Below, one piece after another: positions 35,217-44,027 of a DNA stretch of 64,000 nt. Every line of letters begins with the position of its first letter. Position 1 is the stretch's first letter. The position numbers and the translations under genes are program-made. The notes under the pieces were generated by a model. That model made no database searches. It was given only the letters and a program-made list of their open reading frames with translations, and was not told the origin of the DNA. The DNA is from Cognatishimia coralii (GTDB taxonomy: Bacteria > Pseudomonadota > Alphaproteobacteria > Rhodobacterales > Rhodobacteraceae). Where the stretch lies: the NCBI RefSeq assembly GCF_037478305.1, contig NZ_JBBGAZ010000001.1:1-64000 (forward strand), in the 5' to 3' direction.

Positions 35217-35957
35217 TCAGCGTCCCAGATAGACGTCGATGACGTCCTTGTTAGAGGTCACGAAATCCAGCGAGCCTTCGGCCAGCACTGAACCTTCGTG
35301 CAAGCAAGTCACTTTGCAGTCGAGGTTACGGATGAATTCCATGTCATGTTCCACCACCACAACGGCGCGTGTCTTAGCGGCGCGCTTGAGGATTTCTGTG
35401 GTCTTGTTGCGCTCATCCACGGTCATGCCGGCGGCGGGTTCGTCCACCAGCAAGAGCTGTGGGTCTTGCGCCAGAAGCATGCCGATTTCCAGCCATTGCT
35501 TTTGCCCGTGAGAGAGGTCTCCGGCGCGGCGGTCCAGCGCGTCTTTGAGGCCGATCTCGGCTGCAAGCTCTTCGATCCGTGCCGTCTCGCCATCGCTGCC
35601 GCGGTGAAACAGAACCGCCCAAGGGGTGCGTTTGGCTTTCAGCGCCATCATCAGGTTGTCGCGGACGGATTGGTCTTCAAAAACCGTGGGCTTTTGGAAT
35701 TTGCGGCCAATGCCGAGGTTGGCGATCTGGCTTTCGGATTTCGACAAAAGCGAGATGGATTTCTCACCCCAAAGCACGGAGCCTTCATCAGGCCGCGTTT
35801 TGCCTGTCACGATATCCATGAAGGTGGTTTTGCCAGCCCCATTCGGTCCAATGATCGCGCGCAACTCGGCATAGCCAATGCTAAAGGCCAGATTGTTGAT
35901 CGCCTTAAAGCCGTCAAAGGTGACAGAGATGCCGTTCACTTCGAGAAGTTCAGCCAT
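35217..35957 (-). CDS. urtD: urea ABC transporter ATP-binding protein UrtD
   Basis: 246 residues. Walker A GPNGAGKTTFMDIVTG near 37, the LivG-type insert GIGRKFQKPTVFEDQSVRDN, signature region DLSHGQKQWLEIGMLL and Walker B LLLVDEPAAGMT. The motif SHGQKQWLEIGM is typical of UrtD. It overlaps the urtC stop by one base, consistent with coupled translation. Confidence 0.93.
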   Translation of the reverse strand: MAELLEVNGISVTFDGFKAINNLAFSIGYAELRAIIGPNGAGKTTFMDIVTGKTRPDEGSVLWGEKSISLLSKSESQIANLGIGRKFQKPTVFEDQSVRDNLMMALKAKRTPWAVLFHRGSDGETARIEELAAEIGLKDALDRRAGDLSHGQKQWLEIGMLLAQDPQLLLVDEPAAGMTVDERNKTTEILKRAAKTRAVVVVEHDMEFIRNLDCKVTCLHEGSVLAEGSLDFVTSNKDVIDVYLGR

Positions 35958-37135
35958 TATGCGTCTCCTTTGCGGACGAGCCGGTCAAACAGGCCGCCGA
36001 TGCCTTTGGGGAAGTAGAGGGTGACGATGACAAAGCTGAGGCCCAAGAGGACGAGCCACCAGTCGACCCATTTGATGGTGTAGAAGCCCAGCGGGATGTC
36101 GGGCGCTTGACCGCCCGTGAACCAGGTGGACAAGAGCGAGACAAAAGCCGCGCCAATAACCGCGCCATAGATGCGGCCACGCCCGCCGATTGCGACCCAA
36201 ACCGCCAGATAGATCGAGGCGATCGGTGCGATTTCCGCCGGGTTGATGATCCCCGCCTGCGGGTAATAGAGCGCGCCTGCAATGCCAGCGATAATCGCCG
36301 TTAGCACGAAGACAAAGAGCTTATAGCCTTCGACGTTATAGCCCAGGAATCGCACCCGTGCCTCGTCATCCCGAATGCCGCGCACAATATTGCCGAGTTT
36401 GCTTTCGGTGATCAGTTTGACCAACAGGTAACTCAGACCCAGTGCAAAGGCGGACGCCCAGAAGAACCACATGGACACGATGTCTTGGGAGACATCATCC
36501 AGACCAGGCAGGTTTTGCAGGCCTGAGAGACCGTTGTTGCCTCTCAGGCCGCTGTCGTTCTGAAACAGGTAAAGCGAGAGTGCCAGGGTCATCGCCTGAG
36601 TCAGAATGGACAGATAAACCCCGGTCACGCGGGAACGGAAAGCAAGCCAGCCAAAGACCAGCGCCAGAATGCCGGGCACCAGCACAACCAGCGCTAGCTG
36701 CACCCAGAAGAGATGCGCAAAGGCCCAGATCATCGGAAAGTCGGATCCACCCACAACACCAAAAATCTGCGTGCCGATGGCGTCGATGACCTCTTGATCG
36801 GTGGGGGGAATGACCTCGTTGGACATTGCAGTCTGCACGATGATCTCGGTGCGGGCATACATCAGCCACATGCCCAGCATATAGCCGCCCAGCCCAAAGA
36901 AGGCGAAATGCCCGAGGCTGAGGATGCCGCAATAGCCCCAGATCAGATCCATCGCGATGGCAATCAGGCAGAAGCAGAGCGTCTTGCCTAAGGTCTTGAC
37001 GAAAGAGGTCGAGATAAAGCCCCAGCCAAAGGCCTCTGATCCAACAGAGACAAAGGCGGTGAAGAGAGCGAGGGCGCCAAGGAACACCAGGACTGAGGGG
37101 TTCTTCAGCAGGAATTTGGTGAGAAGTCCGTTCAT
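35957..37135 (-). CDS. urtC: urea ABC transporter permease UrtC
   Basis: 392 residues with about ten membrane helices, family BPD_transp_2 (LivM-like). The segments LIWGYCGILSLGHFAFFGLGGYML-like region (near residue 65) and NNGLSGLQNLPGLD and AVWVAIGGRGRIYGAVIGAA identify UrtC. A periplasmic loop of about 50 residues (VIPPTDQEVIDAIGTQIF) follows the third helix, as in other UrtC proteins. It pairs with UrtB and starts 4 bp after its stop. Confidence 0.93.
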   Translation of the reverse strand: MNGLLTKFLLKNPSVLVFLGALALFTAFVSVGSEAFGWGFISTSFVKTLGKTLCFCLIAIAMDLIWGYCGILSLGHFAFFGLGGYMLGMWLMYARTEIIVQTAMSNEVIPPTDQEVIDAIGTQIFGVVGGSDFPMIWAFAHLFWVQLALVVLVPGILALVFGWLAFRSRVTGVYLSILTQAMTLALSLYLFQNDSGLRGNNGLSGLQNLPGLDDVSQDIVSMWFFWASAFALGLSYLLVKLITESKLGNIVRGIRDDEARVRFLGYNVEGYKLFVFVLTAIIAGIAGALYYPQAGIINPAEIAPIASIYLAVWVAIGGRGRIYGAVIGAAFVSLLSTWFTGGQAPDIPLGFYTIKWVDWWLVLLGLSFVIVTLYFPKGIGGLFDRLVRKGDA

Positions 37136-37139
37136 TGGA

Positions 37140-39083
37140 TCAATCTCCTGCCGCGCGGCCTTTGAGGGCGATGATGCCCCGCGGCCGGAATTGAATGAAG
37201 ATGATGATGAAGATGATCATATAGGTCTGCGCCGCCAATGTGTTGGACGGGTTGAACCATTCGATGCCCTTCTGAAGGAAGCCGATCATTGTGGCACCTG
37301 CGAGCGTGCCAAAGATATTGCCGACGCCGCCGACAACCACGGTCATAAAGCTCTGGACGATATAGTCCGAGCCAAGCTCCGAGGTCACTTTGGCGAAAAG
37401 GCCGATGGCGATGCCAGCGATGCCCGCGATGCCAGAGCCGAGCCCAAAGGTCAGCATATTGATGCGATCCGGGTTGATGCCCATGGCAGCTGCCATACGC
37501 GGATTTTGCGTGACCGCGCGGGTTTCAAGGCCCAGACGGGTGCGGTTCAGCACGAACAGAAGGCCAAGGAAGAAGATCACCGACAGCACAAAGATCGCAA
37601 TACGGATCCATGAGATGGCGATCACATCGTTAAACACCAGCGCTCCATCCAGCCAGCCCGGAGAGGTGAGGGGGCGCGCTTGTGTGCCAAAGATGTTCTT
37701 GGCGATCTGTTGCAGCGCAATCGAGATGCCGAAAGTCGCTAGCAGAGTTTCCAGAGGACGGTGATAGAGGTGACGGATCACCAGACGCTCCATCGCGACA
37801 CCAACTGCGAAGGTGATCACGAATGCCGCCGGGATCGCGACGATCAGAGATACGGTGTAGTTCGGGATGATCTGCTGCACGACGTAGCCCGTGTAAGCGC
37901 CCATCATGATGAATTCACCATGAGCCATGTTGATCACGCGCATGACGCCAAAGGTGATCGCCAGACCAATCGCTGCAAGGAAATAGATCGACGCGAGTGA
38001 GATCCCATCGAGCACAAGGTCTATGAATTGCGAAACACCCACGGCCGTGCTGATAGAGCTCAGCGCCTCTACAGCGGCGGCTGTCACGGCGGGGTCAGCC
38101 TCGGCATAGACCTCGTAATAGGTGGCGCTCGCCAAAAGTTCGGCTTTGGCCTCAGAGGTGAGGATCGCGGGCACTTCGCCAGAAGCGGCCAGGGCCATAT
38201 AGGCCGCCAGACGGGCCTCATCGGTGCCAAGGTCTGCGACCATCACCCCCCCAACAGTGTCGCCATCGATATTGGCTTTCAGAGCAGCTTTGATGTCGTC
38301 CTTAGTTGGCTGGGCCTGAGCAAGACCAGATGCTACCAAAAGGGCAAAGGCCTCCTCTTCGCTGATGTCATTGCCAAGTCGCAAGGTTTTAGCGACGTTT
38401 TCATCCACGCCGACTTCGGGCGCCGCCTTAAGCTTTGTTGTAACCAGAGGGTTCAGAACCGCGCGGGCATCGAGACCCAGATCGCCGTCAAAACTTTCGA
38501 TAGCTGCGACGCGGGCCTCGGTTGTGTCGCCAAAACTCACGGTCAGAATGCGCGACAGGCGCTCCATGCGCGCTTTCAGGTCGGGGTCCGTTTCGCTCGC
38601 GAGAGCTGCAGTCAAAGGCGCAAGATCTTTCGCCTTGGGATCGCGGCTGATGCCGACCAAAGCCGCATCGCGCACCGCAGGGTCTGCGTCGGTCAGACGA
38701 AAGGCGACCAAAGCCCCGTCGATCTTGGCACGCACGCCAGAGTTCGGTTTGATCTGTTTGATCTCTTTCTTTGCGACCTCGGCCACGACCTCACCGCTTT
38801 CGATATCGATCAGGCGGTAGGTCTTTTTGTCGTCGGTCGCGACAAAGAAAAATTTGTCATCAGACTTGCGGTACCAGACCTCTTTGCTTTGCAGCTTGGT
38901 CAGGAAATTCGCGACACCAGGGGCGCCGCTGTCTTGCAGACCCGAGATCACAGTCTCGATGGTCTTGGAGGACGGTTTTTTAAGGCCAGCTGTCTGGTCA
39001 GCCAGAGCGTCGTAAAGGGAGGATTGCGCGAAGGCAGGGACGGCCAGCAGCAAGCCCAAGAAAAGCGTCAGGACACGGAGCAT
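37140..39083 (-). CDS. urtB: urea ABC transporter permease UrtB
   Basis: 647 residues. After a signal peptide (MLRVLTLFLGLLLAVPAFA) there is a soluble region of about 310 residues with helical, HEAT-like repeats (ALVAFRLTDADPAVRDAALV), then eight or so membrane helices beginning near 340 (LDGISLASIYFLAAIGLAITFG). The long N-terminal domain is a known trait of UrtB and separates it from LivH. An in-frame TTG five codons upstream is less likely than the ATG at 39083. It follows urtA after a 63-bp gap containing a terminator-like hairpin. Confidence 0.92.
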   Translation of the reverse strand: MLRVLTLFLGLLLAVPAFAQSSLYDALADQTAGLKKPSSKTIETVISGLQDSGAPGVANFLTKLQSKEVWYRKSDDKFFFVATDDKKTYRLIDIESGEVVAEVAKKEIKQIKPNSGVRAKIDGALVAFRLTDADPAVRDAALVGISRDPKAKDLAPLTAALASETDPDLKARMERLSRILTVSFGDTTEARVAAIESFDGDLGLDARAVLNPLVTTKLKAAPEVGVDENVAKTLRLGNDISEEEAFALLVASGLAQAQPTKDDIKAALKANIDGDTVGGVMVADLGTDEARLAAYMALAASGEVPAILTSEAKAELLASATYYEVYAEADPAVTAAAVEALSSISTAVGVSQFIDLVLDGISLASIYFLAAIGLAITFGVMRVINMAHGEFIMMGAYTGYVVQQIIPNYTVSLIVAIPAAFVITFAVGVAMERLVIRHLYHRPLETLLATFGISIALQQIAKNIFGTQARPLTSPGWLDGALVFNDVIAISWIRIAIFVLSVIFFLGLLFVLNRTRLGLETRAVTQNPRMAAAMGINPDRINMLTFGLGSGIAGIAGIAIGLFAKVTSELGSDYIVQSFMTVVVGGVGNIFGTLAGATMIGFLQKGIEWFNPSNTLAAQTYMIIFIIIFIQFRPRGIIALKGRAAGD

Positions 39084-39104
39084 AGGGGAGTATTCCAAGA
39101 AAAA

Positions 39105-39131
39105 GGCCCCGGGGATCGCGCCCCCGGGGCC
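39105..39131 (-). terminator. terminator/attenuator between urtA and urtB
   Basis: A 10-bp perfect GC-rich stem (GGCCCCGGGG with CCCCGGGGCC) is followed on the minus strand by TTTTTCTTGG, a canonical intrinsic terminator. Its location after the binding-protein gene suggests partial read-through into the permease genes. Confidence 0.9.
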
Positions 39132-39146
39132 AGAGGTCAGGTCAGA

Positions 39147-40409
39147 TTAGTAGTTGGATTTGATCTGAACACAGGTCTCGGTTTCGGTGTTGTACATACC
39201 GCAACCCAGGTCTTTCCAGTCAGACTTCAGTACCGCAGATTCTGGCAGGAAGTCGGTCCATGCGTCGCCTGGAACTTCTGCAGTCTGCGAGATGATATCG
39301 AATTGGCCGTCTTCTTGGATTTCACCAATCAGAACTGGTTTCGCCAGGTGGTGGTTTGGCAGCATAACCGCTGTACCGCCGGTCAGGTTCGGGAATTCCT
39401 GGCCGTACATTGCGGAACGAACTGCGTCCACGTCAGTGGTGCCTGCTTCTTTGACCGCGTTCACCCACATGTTGAAGCCGATGTAGTGTGCTTCCATTGG
39501 GTCGTTGGTCACGCGCTCTGCACCCATGGTTTCTTTCCATGTGTCGATGAAGTCCGCGTTCGCGTCACCTTCTGCGGACTGGAAGTAGTTCCATGCTGCG
39601 AGGTGGCCAACGAGGTTGGTGGTGTCCAGACCTGCGAGCTCTTCTTCACCCACAGAGAAGGCGACTACTGGGATATCATCTGCAGAGATGCCAGCCGCTG
39701 CCAGCTCTTTGTAGAAGCCGATGTTCGCGTCACCGTTGATGGTGGAGATCACGCCAACTTTTTTGCCGTCTGCACCCAGAGCCACAACGTCAGCAACGAT
39801 CTTGGACCAGTCGGAGTGACCGAATGGGGTGTAGTTCACGAAGATGTCTTCAGCTGCGATACCTTTGTCTTTCAGGTACTGCTCGAGGATCTTGTTGGTG
39901 GTGCGTGGGTAAACATAGTCGGTGCCCAGCAGCGCGAATTTCTCAACACCCAGTTCTTCCAGGTAGTAGTCAGTCGCTGGGATCGCCTGTTGGTTTGGCG
40001 CAGCACCGGTGTAGAAGACGTTCTTGGAAGACTCTTCGCCTTCGTACTGAACAGGGTAGAACAGCAGGCCGTTCAGTTCTTCGATCACAGGCAGAACGGA
40101 CTTACGGGAAACAGACGTCCAGTTGCCGAAGATCACGTCGACTTCGTGGACGGTCAGCAGCTCACGTGCTTTTTCAGCAAACAGTGGCCAGTCAGACGCA
40201 GGGTCCACAACGACCGCTTCCAGCATCTCGCCGTTGATGCCGCCTTTTGCGTTTTGCTGGTCGATCAGCATCAGCATGGTGTCTTTCAGAGTGGTCTCGG
40301 AAATCGCCATGGTGCCGGACAGAGAGTGCAGAACACCGACTTTGATGTCAGCGGTTGCAGCGGATGCGGCGACTGCGGAAATGGCAGAAGCGAGCAGTAG
40401 TTTTTTCAT
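39147..40409 (-). CDS. urtA: urea ABC transporter substrate-binding protein UrtA
   Basis: 420 residues. Signal peptide MKKLLLASAISAVAASAATA, then IKVGVLHSLSGTMAISETTL, the hallmark start of UrtA. FGNWTSVSRKSVLPVIEE and VQYEGEESSKNVFYTGAAPNQQ are further family blocks (ligand-binding Ser/Tyr/Gln). It binds urea in the periplasm. AAGGAGG precedes the ATG at 40409; a GTG one codon upstream is open but less favourable. Codon use is biased like other highly expressed genes. No urease gene lies in the window. Confidence 0.95.
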   Translation of the reverse strand: MKKLLLASAISAVAASAATADIKVGVLHSLSGTMAISETTLKDTMLMLIDQQNAKGGINGEMLEAVVVDPASDWPLFAEKARELLTVHEVDVIFGNWTSVSRKSVLPVIEELNGLLFYPVQYEGEESSKNVFYTGAAPNQQAIPATDYYLEELGVEKFALLGTDYVYPRTTNKILEQYLKDKGIAAEDIFVNYTPFGHSDWSKIVADVVALGADGKKVGVISTINGDANIGFYKELAAAGISADDIPVVAFSVGEEELAGLDTTNLVGHLAAWNYFQSAEGDANADFIDTWKETMGAERVTNDPMEAHYIGFNMWVNAVKEAGTTDVDAVRSAMYGQEFPNLTGGTAVMLPNHHLAKPVLIGEIQEDGQFDIISQTAEVPGDAWTDFLPESAVLKSDWKDLGCGMYNTETETCVQIKSNY

Positions 40410-40497
40410 CACATGTACCTCCTTGGGGGCATTTTCGTAGTTCGTCAGAAGCGCCGCCTTCGGGATAGAAAGGACTGGTGGCGTTCCCCAAAAGCTT

Positions 40498-40513
40498 CAT
40501 TAATTCGTTAATG
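40498..40513. promoter_or_regulatory. inverted repeat in the urtA / LysR divergent gap
   Basis: CATTAA-TTCG-TTAATG, perfect 6-bp arms with a 4-bp centre, lies 89 bp from the urtA ATG and 70 bp from the LysR ATG. Its position and A/T-rich arms fit a LysR operator; no other evidence. Confidence 0.45.
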
Positions 40514-40582
40514 TGCGTCGGTCTGCCTCAAAGATTTGCGCAAGGTGTTGCGTTTTTTGCACCACTTTGGCAGCTAGATCAC

Positions 40583-41476
40583 ATGAAACACCTGCAAAGC
40601 TTCAAATATGTAAGGGCCATCGCCGCATCTGGCTCGATCCGAAAAGCGGCTGAAACTCTGGCAATTTCGCCCTCTGCGCTGAACAGACATATCCAAACTT
40701 TAGAGTTGGATCTGGATATTCAGATCTTTGAGAGGGTCACAAAGGGCGTGCGACTCACCTCGGAAGGGGAGCTGTTTTTGAACTTCGCAATGAACCAATT
40801 GTCGGGGTTTAATCGCGTACGCCAACAAATCTCGGCGATGAAAGGTCTGCGAGTCGGTGAACTGCGGGTCGGCATCAGTGAGGACTTTGATCAGTCGATC
40901 CTGCATGACATGATCGCCAAATTTCAGCGCGACCATTCCCAGATCGATGTGACCATCGAGCGGCTGATGTCGCAAGATGCCCTCTATCGCGCGCTGGACA
41001 CGCAAAGCATCGAGCTGGCGCTTTTTGTGAATCCTGTTCTGCGCAAAGGCATTCAGATCCTCCATGGCGCAGACGTGGATATCGCGGCTTTTGTGCCATT
41101 GGGTCTGGGATTGGGCAAAAACGACGAGCTGAGGATCTTCGAGTTTCAAGGCATTCGACTGGCCCTGCCGCCGGCCAATACTGAAGTCACCAAGAGGATC
41201 GAAGCCGCCATTGACAAGAACCGGATCGACACGCTGATCCATTACCGAGGCCCCGATATGTCGCGCTTTCTTGAACATGCGTTTTCGGCGGTGATCGGGA
41301 TTTCTGTTGTGGTCAATCCGGGGCCGGCACCTCTACAGATTTCGGGCTACAAACGCACAAGCTTGCTGCGCCGAGAGATCGGGACCTGTAACTTCTGTCT
41401 CGTGGGATCAGATGATCACGGGTTAAGTTTCGCAGCCCACGCCTTTCAGGAAATCTTTAGCGAGGCGTTTCAATAA
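40583..41476 (+). CDS. LysR-family regulator divergent from urtA
   Basis: 297 residues from the ATG at 40583. HTH region FKYVRAIAASGSIRKAAETLAISPSALNRHIQTLELDLD, about residues 6-44 (with ALNRHIQ in place of the common AVSRHI), then the ligand-binding domain (LRVGELRVGISEDFDQSILH). The longer open frame starting at 40478 has no domain content upstream. It resembles LysR proteins that act on uptake or nitrogen genes, but the effector is unknown. Its divergent position suggests control of urtABCDE. Confidence 0.82.
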   Translation: MKHLQSFKYVRAIAASGSIRKAAETLAISPSALNRHIQTLELDLDIQIFERVTKGVRLTSEGELFLNFAMNQLSGFNRVRQQISAMKGLRVGELRVGISEDFDQSILHDMIAKFQRDHSQIDVTIERLMSQDALYRALDTQSIELALFVNPVLRKGIQILHGADVDIAAFVPLGLGLGKNDELRIFEFQGIRLALPPANTEVTKRIEAAIDKNRIDTLIHYRGPDMSRFLEHAFSAVIGISVVVNPGPAPLQISGYKRTSLLRREIGTCNFCLVGSDDHGLSFAAHAFQEIFSEAFQ

Positions 41477-41483
41477 AAAGAAA

Positions 41484-41501
41484 CGCGCCGTTTCGGGCGC
41501 G
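41484..41501. terminator. short GC hairpin between convergent genes
   Basis: CGCGCC-GTTTCG-GGCGCG (6-bp stem) with flanking AAA and TTC. It lies between the LysR stop and the SRPBCC stop; a weak terminator at best. Confidence 0.5.
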
Positions 41502-41510
41502 CTTCGTGTG

Positions 41511-41996
41511 TTATTGTGCCTCAACCCGCGCCTTTAAGGCTGCGCTGGTTTTGGCATAGGCTGGCTCGATCCAGTCGGAATTCCAGAACCAGAGGTAAAG
41601 CCCACGGTCGACCTCGTGTTGGGTGACTTTTGTGCCGCCTTCAACGGGTTCCAAAATCCAGCGATGGTCAAAGGTGATGACCAAAGGCACGCCCCCTTTT
41701 TGACGCAGCTCGCGCGCGGGCACTAAAGTGGCCACAGTGGCGGTCATCTCAAGCACGCTGCCCGAAGGATCCTGAACCTTGTTTAGAACCTTGCCGCCTT
41801 GTGCATATGCGCCCTGAACTTCAACAAAAGTCGGGTTCCAGTCAGGGTAGGCCGCGGTATCCGTCAGAACGTCCCAGATCTGCTCGGCGGGGGCTGCGAT
41901 CACCGTTTCCACATGGAACGTCTTGGTGGTCAAAGCACCAACCGCCGCCGCCAAAGCGACGGCGATTGCGCCATAGGTTAGGATGTTGGCCAGCAT
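41511..41996 (-). CDS. SRPBCC-family (START-like) protein with N-terminal membrane anchor
   Basis: 161 residues. The first 22 residues form one hydrophobic helix (LTYGAIAVALAAAVGAL), signal anchor or cleavable. The rest is a START/Bet v1-like fold: FHVETVIAAPAEQIWDVLTD, AAYPDWNPTFVEVQG and FDHRWILEPVEGGTKVTQHE. Such proteins hold hydrophobic ligands; some are cyclases or aromatases. The start directly abuts the stop of the alpha/beta-hydrolase at 41997-42872, so it is the last gene of that operon. Role unknown. Confidence 0.8.
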   Translation of the reverse strand: MLANILTYGAIAVALAAAVGALTTKTFHVETVIAAPAEQIWDVLTDTAAYPDWNPTFVEVQGAYAQGGKVLNKVQDPSGSVLEMTATVATLVPARELRQKGGVPLVITFDHRWILEPVEGGTKVTQHEVDRGLYLWFWNSDWIEPAYAKTSAALKARVEAQ

Positions 41997-42872
41997 TTAC
42001 AGATGCTTGTCAAACCAAGCCTGAACGTCGGCCGCATTGGTGCCAACCCAGTTATAGGCGGCAAAGCGGCTTTTCTCGATGTCCAGCATCTTCAGCTCTT
42101 TGGTGGTGTTCAGACGATTGTAATAGTCGTTCACCATGTCCAGTTGAGTCCAAGGGTCATTCTGGTTTTGCACAACCATCGTTGGGATGTTGATGTTTGG
42201 CACATGATCCAAAAAATTTGGCTCGGCCAGATCAAAACCCAGACGTTCTTTGGTCACCTTGGCACCTGCACGTTGCAAGAAACCAGGCATACCAAGCGCG
42301 TCGACAAAGCAGCTATAGAGCAGCGGCTGAACCGCTACCAAAGCCTTGACGTTCTTGCGCGTCTGCATGCCGTCTTCCAGACCATAAGAATAGGTGGTCG
42401 CACCCGAGCCCATGCAGATCGACAAAAGGCCGATCGAGGCATTGGCAAACTCCGGACGGCCCGAAATATAGTCGACCGCGCCCAGAACGTCTTTGGCTTC
42501 TTCTGGGCCCCAGCTGACCCATGGTTTTGGTCCAAGGTCGCTTTCGCCGTGACCGCGCAGGTCATACATCAGGAAGGAATAGCCATTGTCGACGAAGTGC
42601 TTCGCCTGACGCAGGAACTTGATGTCTTCTTTCCAAGGCTTGATCGGGCCTTTGCCTTCGGGGCTCCAGCCGCCGCGGTTGCATTGCACACCAAAGTGGC
42701 TTTCGACGATCACCTTGTCGGTGCCGCCTTTGATCAACCAGCCGCGCAGGATCGTGCCGTCTGTCGCTGGGAATTCTACGTTTTCATAGTCCAGACCATA
42801 TGCCTCTGGGCTGTCAAACAGCGGAGACTGATAGGGTTTGGTCATCATATTTGAGATCATATTGCCGAACAT
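41997..42872 (-). CDS. alpha/beta-hydrolase with cysteine at the nucleophile position, cytoplasmic paralogue
   Basis: 291 residues without signal peptide. The alpha/beta-hydrolase core shows the oxyanion region VIVESHFGVQ, MYDLRGHGESD near 103-112 and the nucleophile elbow LLSICMGSG with Cys at 153, where Ser is usual. An acidic residue is offered by VQNQNDPWTQ. The expected C-terminal His is not evident: the matching segment reads KSRFAAYNWVG. It is related to the 44028-45029 product (YENVEFPATDG versus YEDVFFPAMDG; LRGHG; CMG). Dienelactone hydrolase also uses Cys, but it retains His. Substrate unknown; it may be a binding or thioesterase-like protein. Confidence 0.75.
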   Translation of the reverse strand: MFGNMISNMMTKPYQSPLFDSPEAYGLDYENVEFPATDGTILRGWLIKGGTDKVIVESHFGVQCNRGGWSPEGKGPIKPWKEDIKFLRQAKHFVDNGYSFLMYDLRGHGESDLGPKPWVSWGPEEAKDVLGAVDYISGRPEFANASIGLLSICMGSGATTYSYGLEDGMQTRKNVKALVAVQPLLYSCFVDALGMPGFLQRAGAKVTKERLGFDLAEPNFLDHVPNINIPTMVVQNQNDPWTQLDMVNDYYNRLNTTKELKMLDIEKSRFAAYNWVGTNAADVQAWFDKHL

Positions 42873-42902
42873 GGGGAGTGTCCTTTCTGTGGGGAGCGCT
42901 GC

Positions 42903-43958
42903 CTACAGCAGCCTGTCAAACGCGGCTGCCAAGTCTCGCGCGAATTGGGTGGTTAGGTTTGTTCCCGGGAATCCGTCAAAGGCGTGGACTGCACCGGGAT
43001 ATATATGGAATTCACAGGGTACGCGGGCACGGGTTAGCGTCATCGCATAGGCTGTGTCTTCTTCAAGAAAGAGGTCAAGGTTGCCGACGGCCATAAAACA
43101 AGGCGGCAAGCCTTCGTGCGAGACCGCATGTGTTGGCGAGAAGTGCCCGATCCGGTTGTCATCGATGGCGTAGTCCCCGCGTAGACTGTCCCAGCCAAAA
43201 CGGTTGGCCGCTCGGACCCAGATGAATTCGCCCGTCGTCAGGTTGTTGACGGGAGCCTCTGTGGTGGCTGTGCGGTAATCCAGCATTGGATAGATCGGGA
43301 ATTGCGCTTTCACCGGTACTTCACCGCGGTCGCGGGCCAGGATTGCCAGGGACGCACAGAGACCTCCGCCGGCGGAATGCCCCATGATGCTGATCCGCGT
43401 GGGGTCGATGCCAAGGCTGGCAGCATTCTGATAGGCATAAGTGAGCACATCGTAACAATCCTCAACCGGGCCAGGGAATGGGGTTTCTGGCGCCAGTCGA
43501 TATTCCACGTTCAGAACAACAGCCCCTGAGGTCTGCGCGAGATCATAGCAATAGCCATCATATTGCTCTGCTGTGCCAAAGACATAGCCGCCGCCATGGA
43601 TGTAGATAATCGCAGGCGCAGGTGTCGCGCGCGGCGTTTCCGGGCGGAACAGGTTGAAGCTGGCCGTGCTTCCAGGCATCTCAAAATGTTCCAGCGTTGG
43701 ATTTTGTGTGCCTTGCCTTGGGCCATTCTCAAGCGCCTGGCGCAAAACTGCAAGGGAGTTAGAGTCCGGTACAAAACCCGCCATAGACTGCGCGAATTCG
43801 CGGTACTGAGGATCTACCAAATCCAGTGTAGAGGCTGTGATTTCAGCAGCGGCCGGAGCCGAACTTGCAAGGGTGATCTGCGGAAACCCAAAGGCTGCAC
43901 CAGCGGCAAGCCCACTGGTTGCGGTCAAAAAGCCTCGGCGCGTTGTGGTCTTGGTCAT
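42903..43958 (-). CDS. Tat-exported alpha/beta-hydrolase esterase (hormone-sensitive lipase family)
   Basis: 351 residues. A twin-arginine signal (TTRRGFLTATSGLAAGAAFG) sends it folded to the periplasm. The HSL/acetyl-esterase family is clear: oxyanion motif HGGGYVFG, nucleophile GHSAGG, acid in GNLDLFLEED and His in YPGAVHAFDGF, so the triad is complete. It cleaves short carboxylic esters. It sits between two unusual Cys-type hydrolases in one operon, suggesting joint work on one ester-containing compound, which is inference. Confidence 0.88.
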   Translation of the reverse strand: MTKTTTRRGFLTATSGLAAGAAFGFPQITLASSAPAAAEITASTLDLVDPQYREFAQSMAGFVPDSNSLAVLRQALENGPRQGTQNPTLEHFEMPGSTASFNLFRPETPRATPAPAIIYIHGGGYVFGTAEQYDGYCYDLAQTSGAVVLNVEYRLAPETPFPGPVEDCYDVLTYAYQNAASLGIDPTRISIMGHSAGGGLCASLAILARDRGEVPVKAQFPIYPMLDYRTATTEAPVNNLTTGEFIWVRAANRFGWDSLRGDYAIDDNRIGHFSPTHAVSHEGLPPCFMAVGNLDLFLEEDTAYAMTLTRARVPCEFHIYPGAVHAFDGFPGTNLTTQFARDLAAAFDRLL

Positions 43959-44027
43959 GGGATATCTCTCTGTCTGAATGCGATGGGAGCTGATCCCATT
44001 GGGATCAGTCGATTTTCTAGGTATAAC

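Noticed and set aside
38028..40400. 790-codon open frame on the plus strand, opposite urtB and urtA
   Set aside because: It mirrors two clear transporter genes, has no recognisable domain, and its residue composition (His-, Arg-, Gly-, Phe-rich) is what complementary-strand reading of G/C-biased codons gives.
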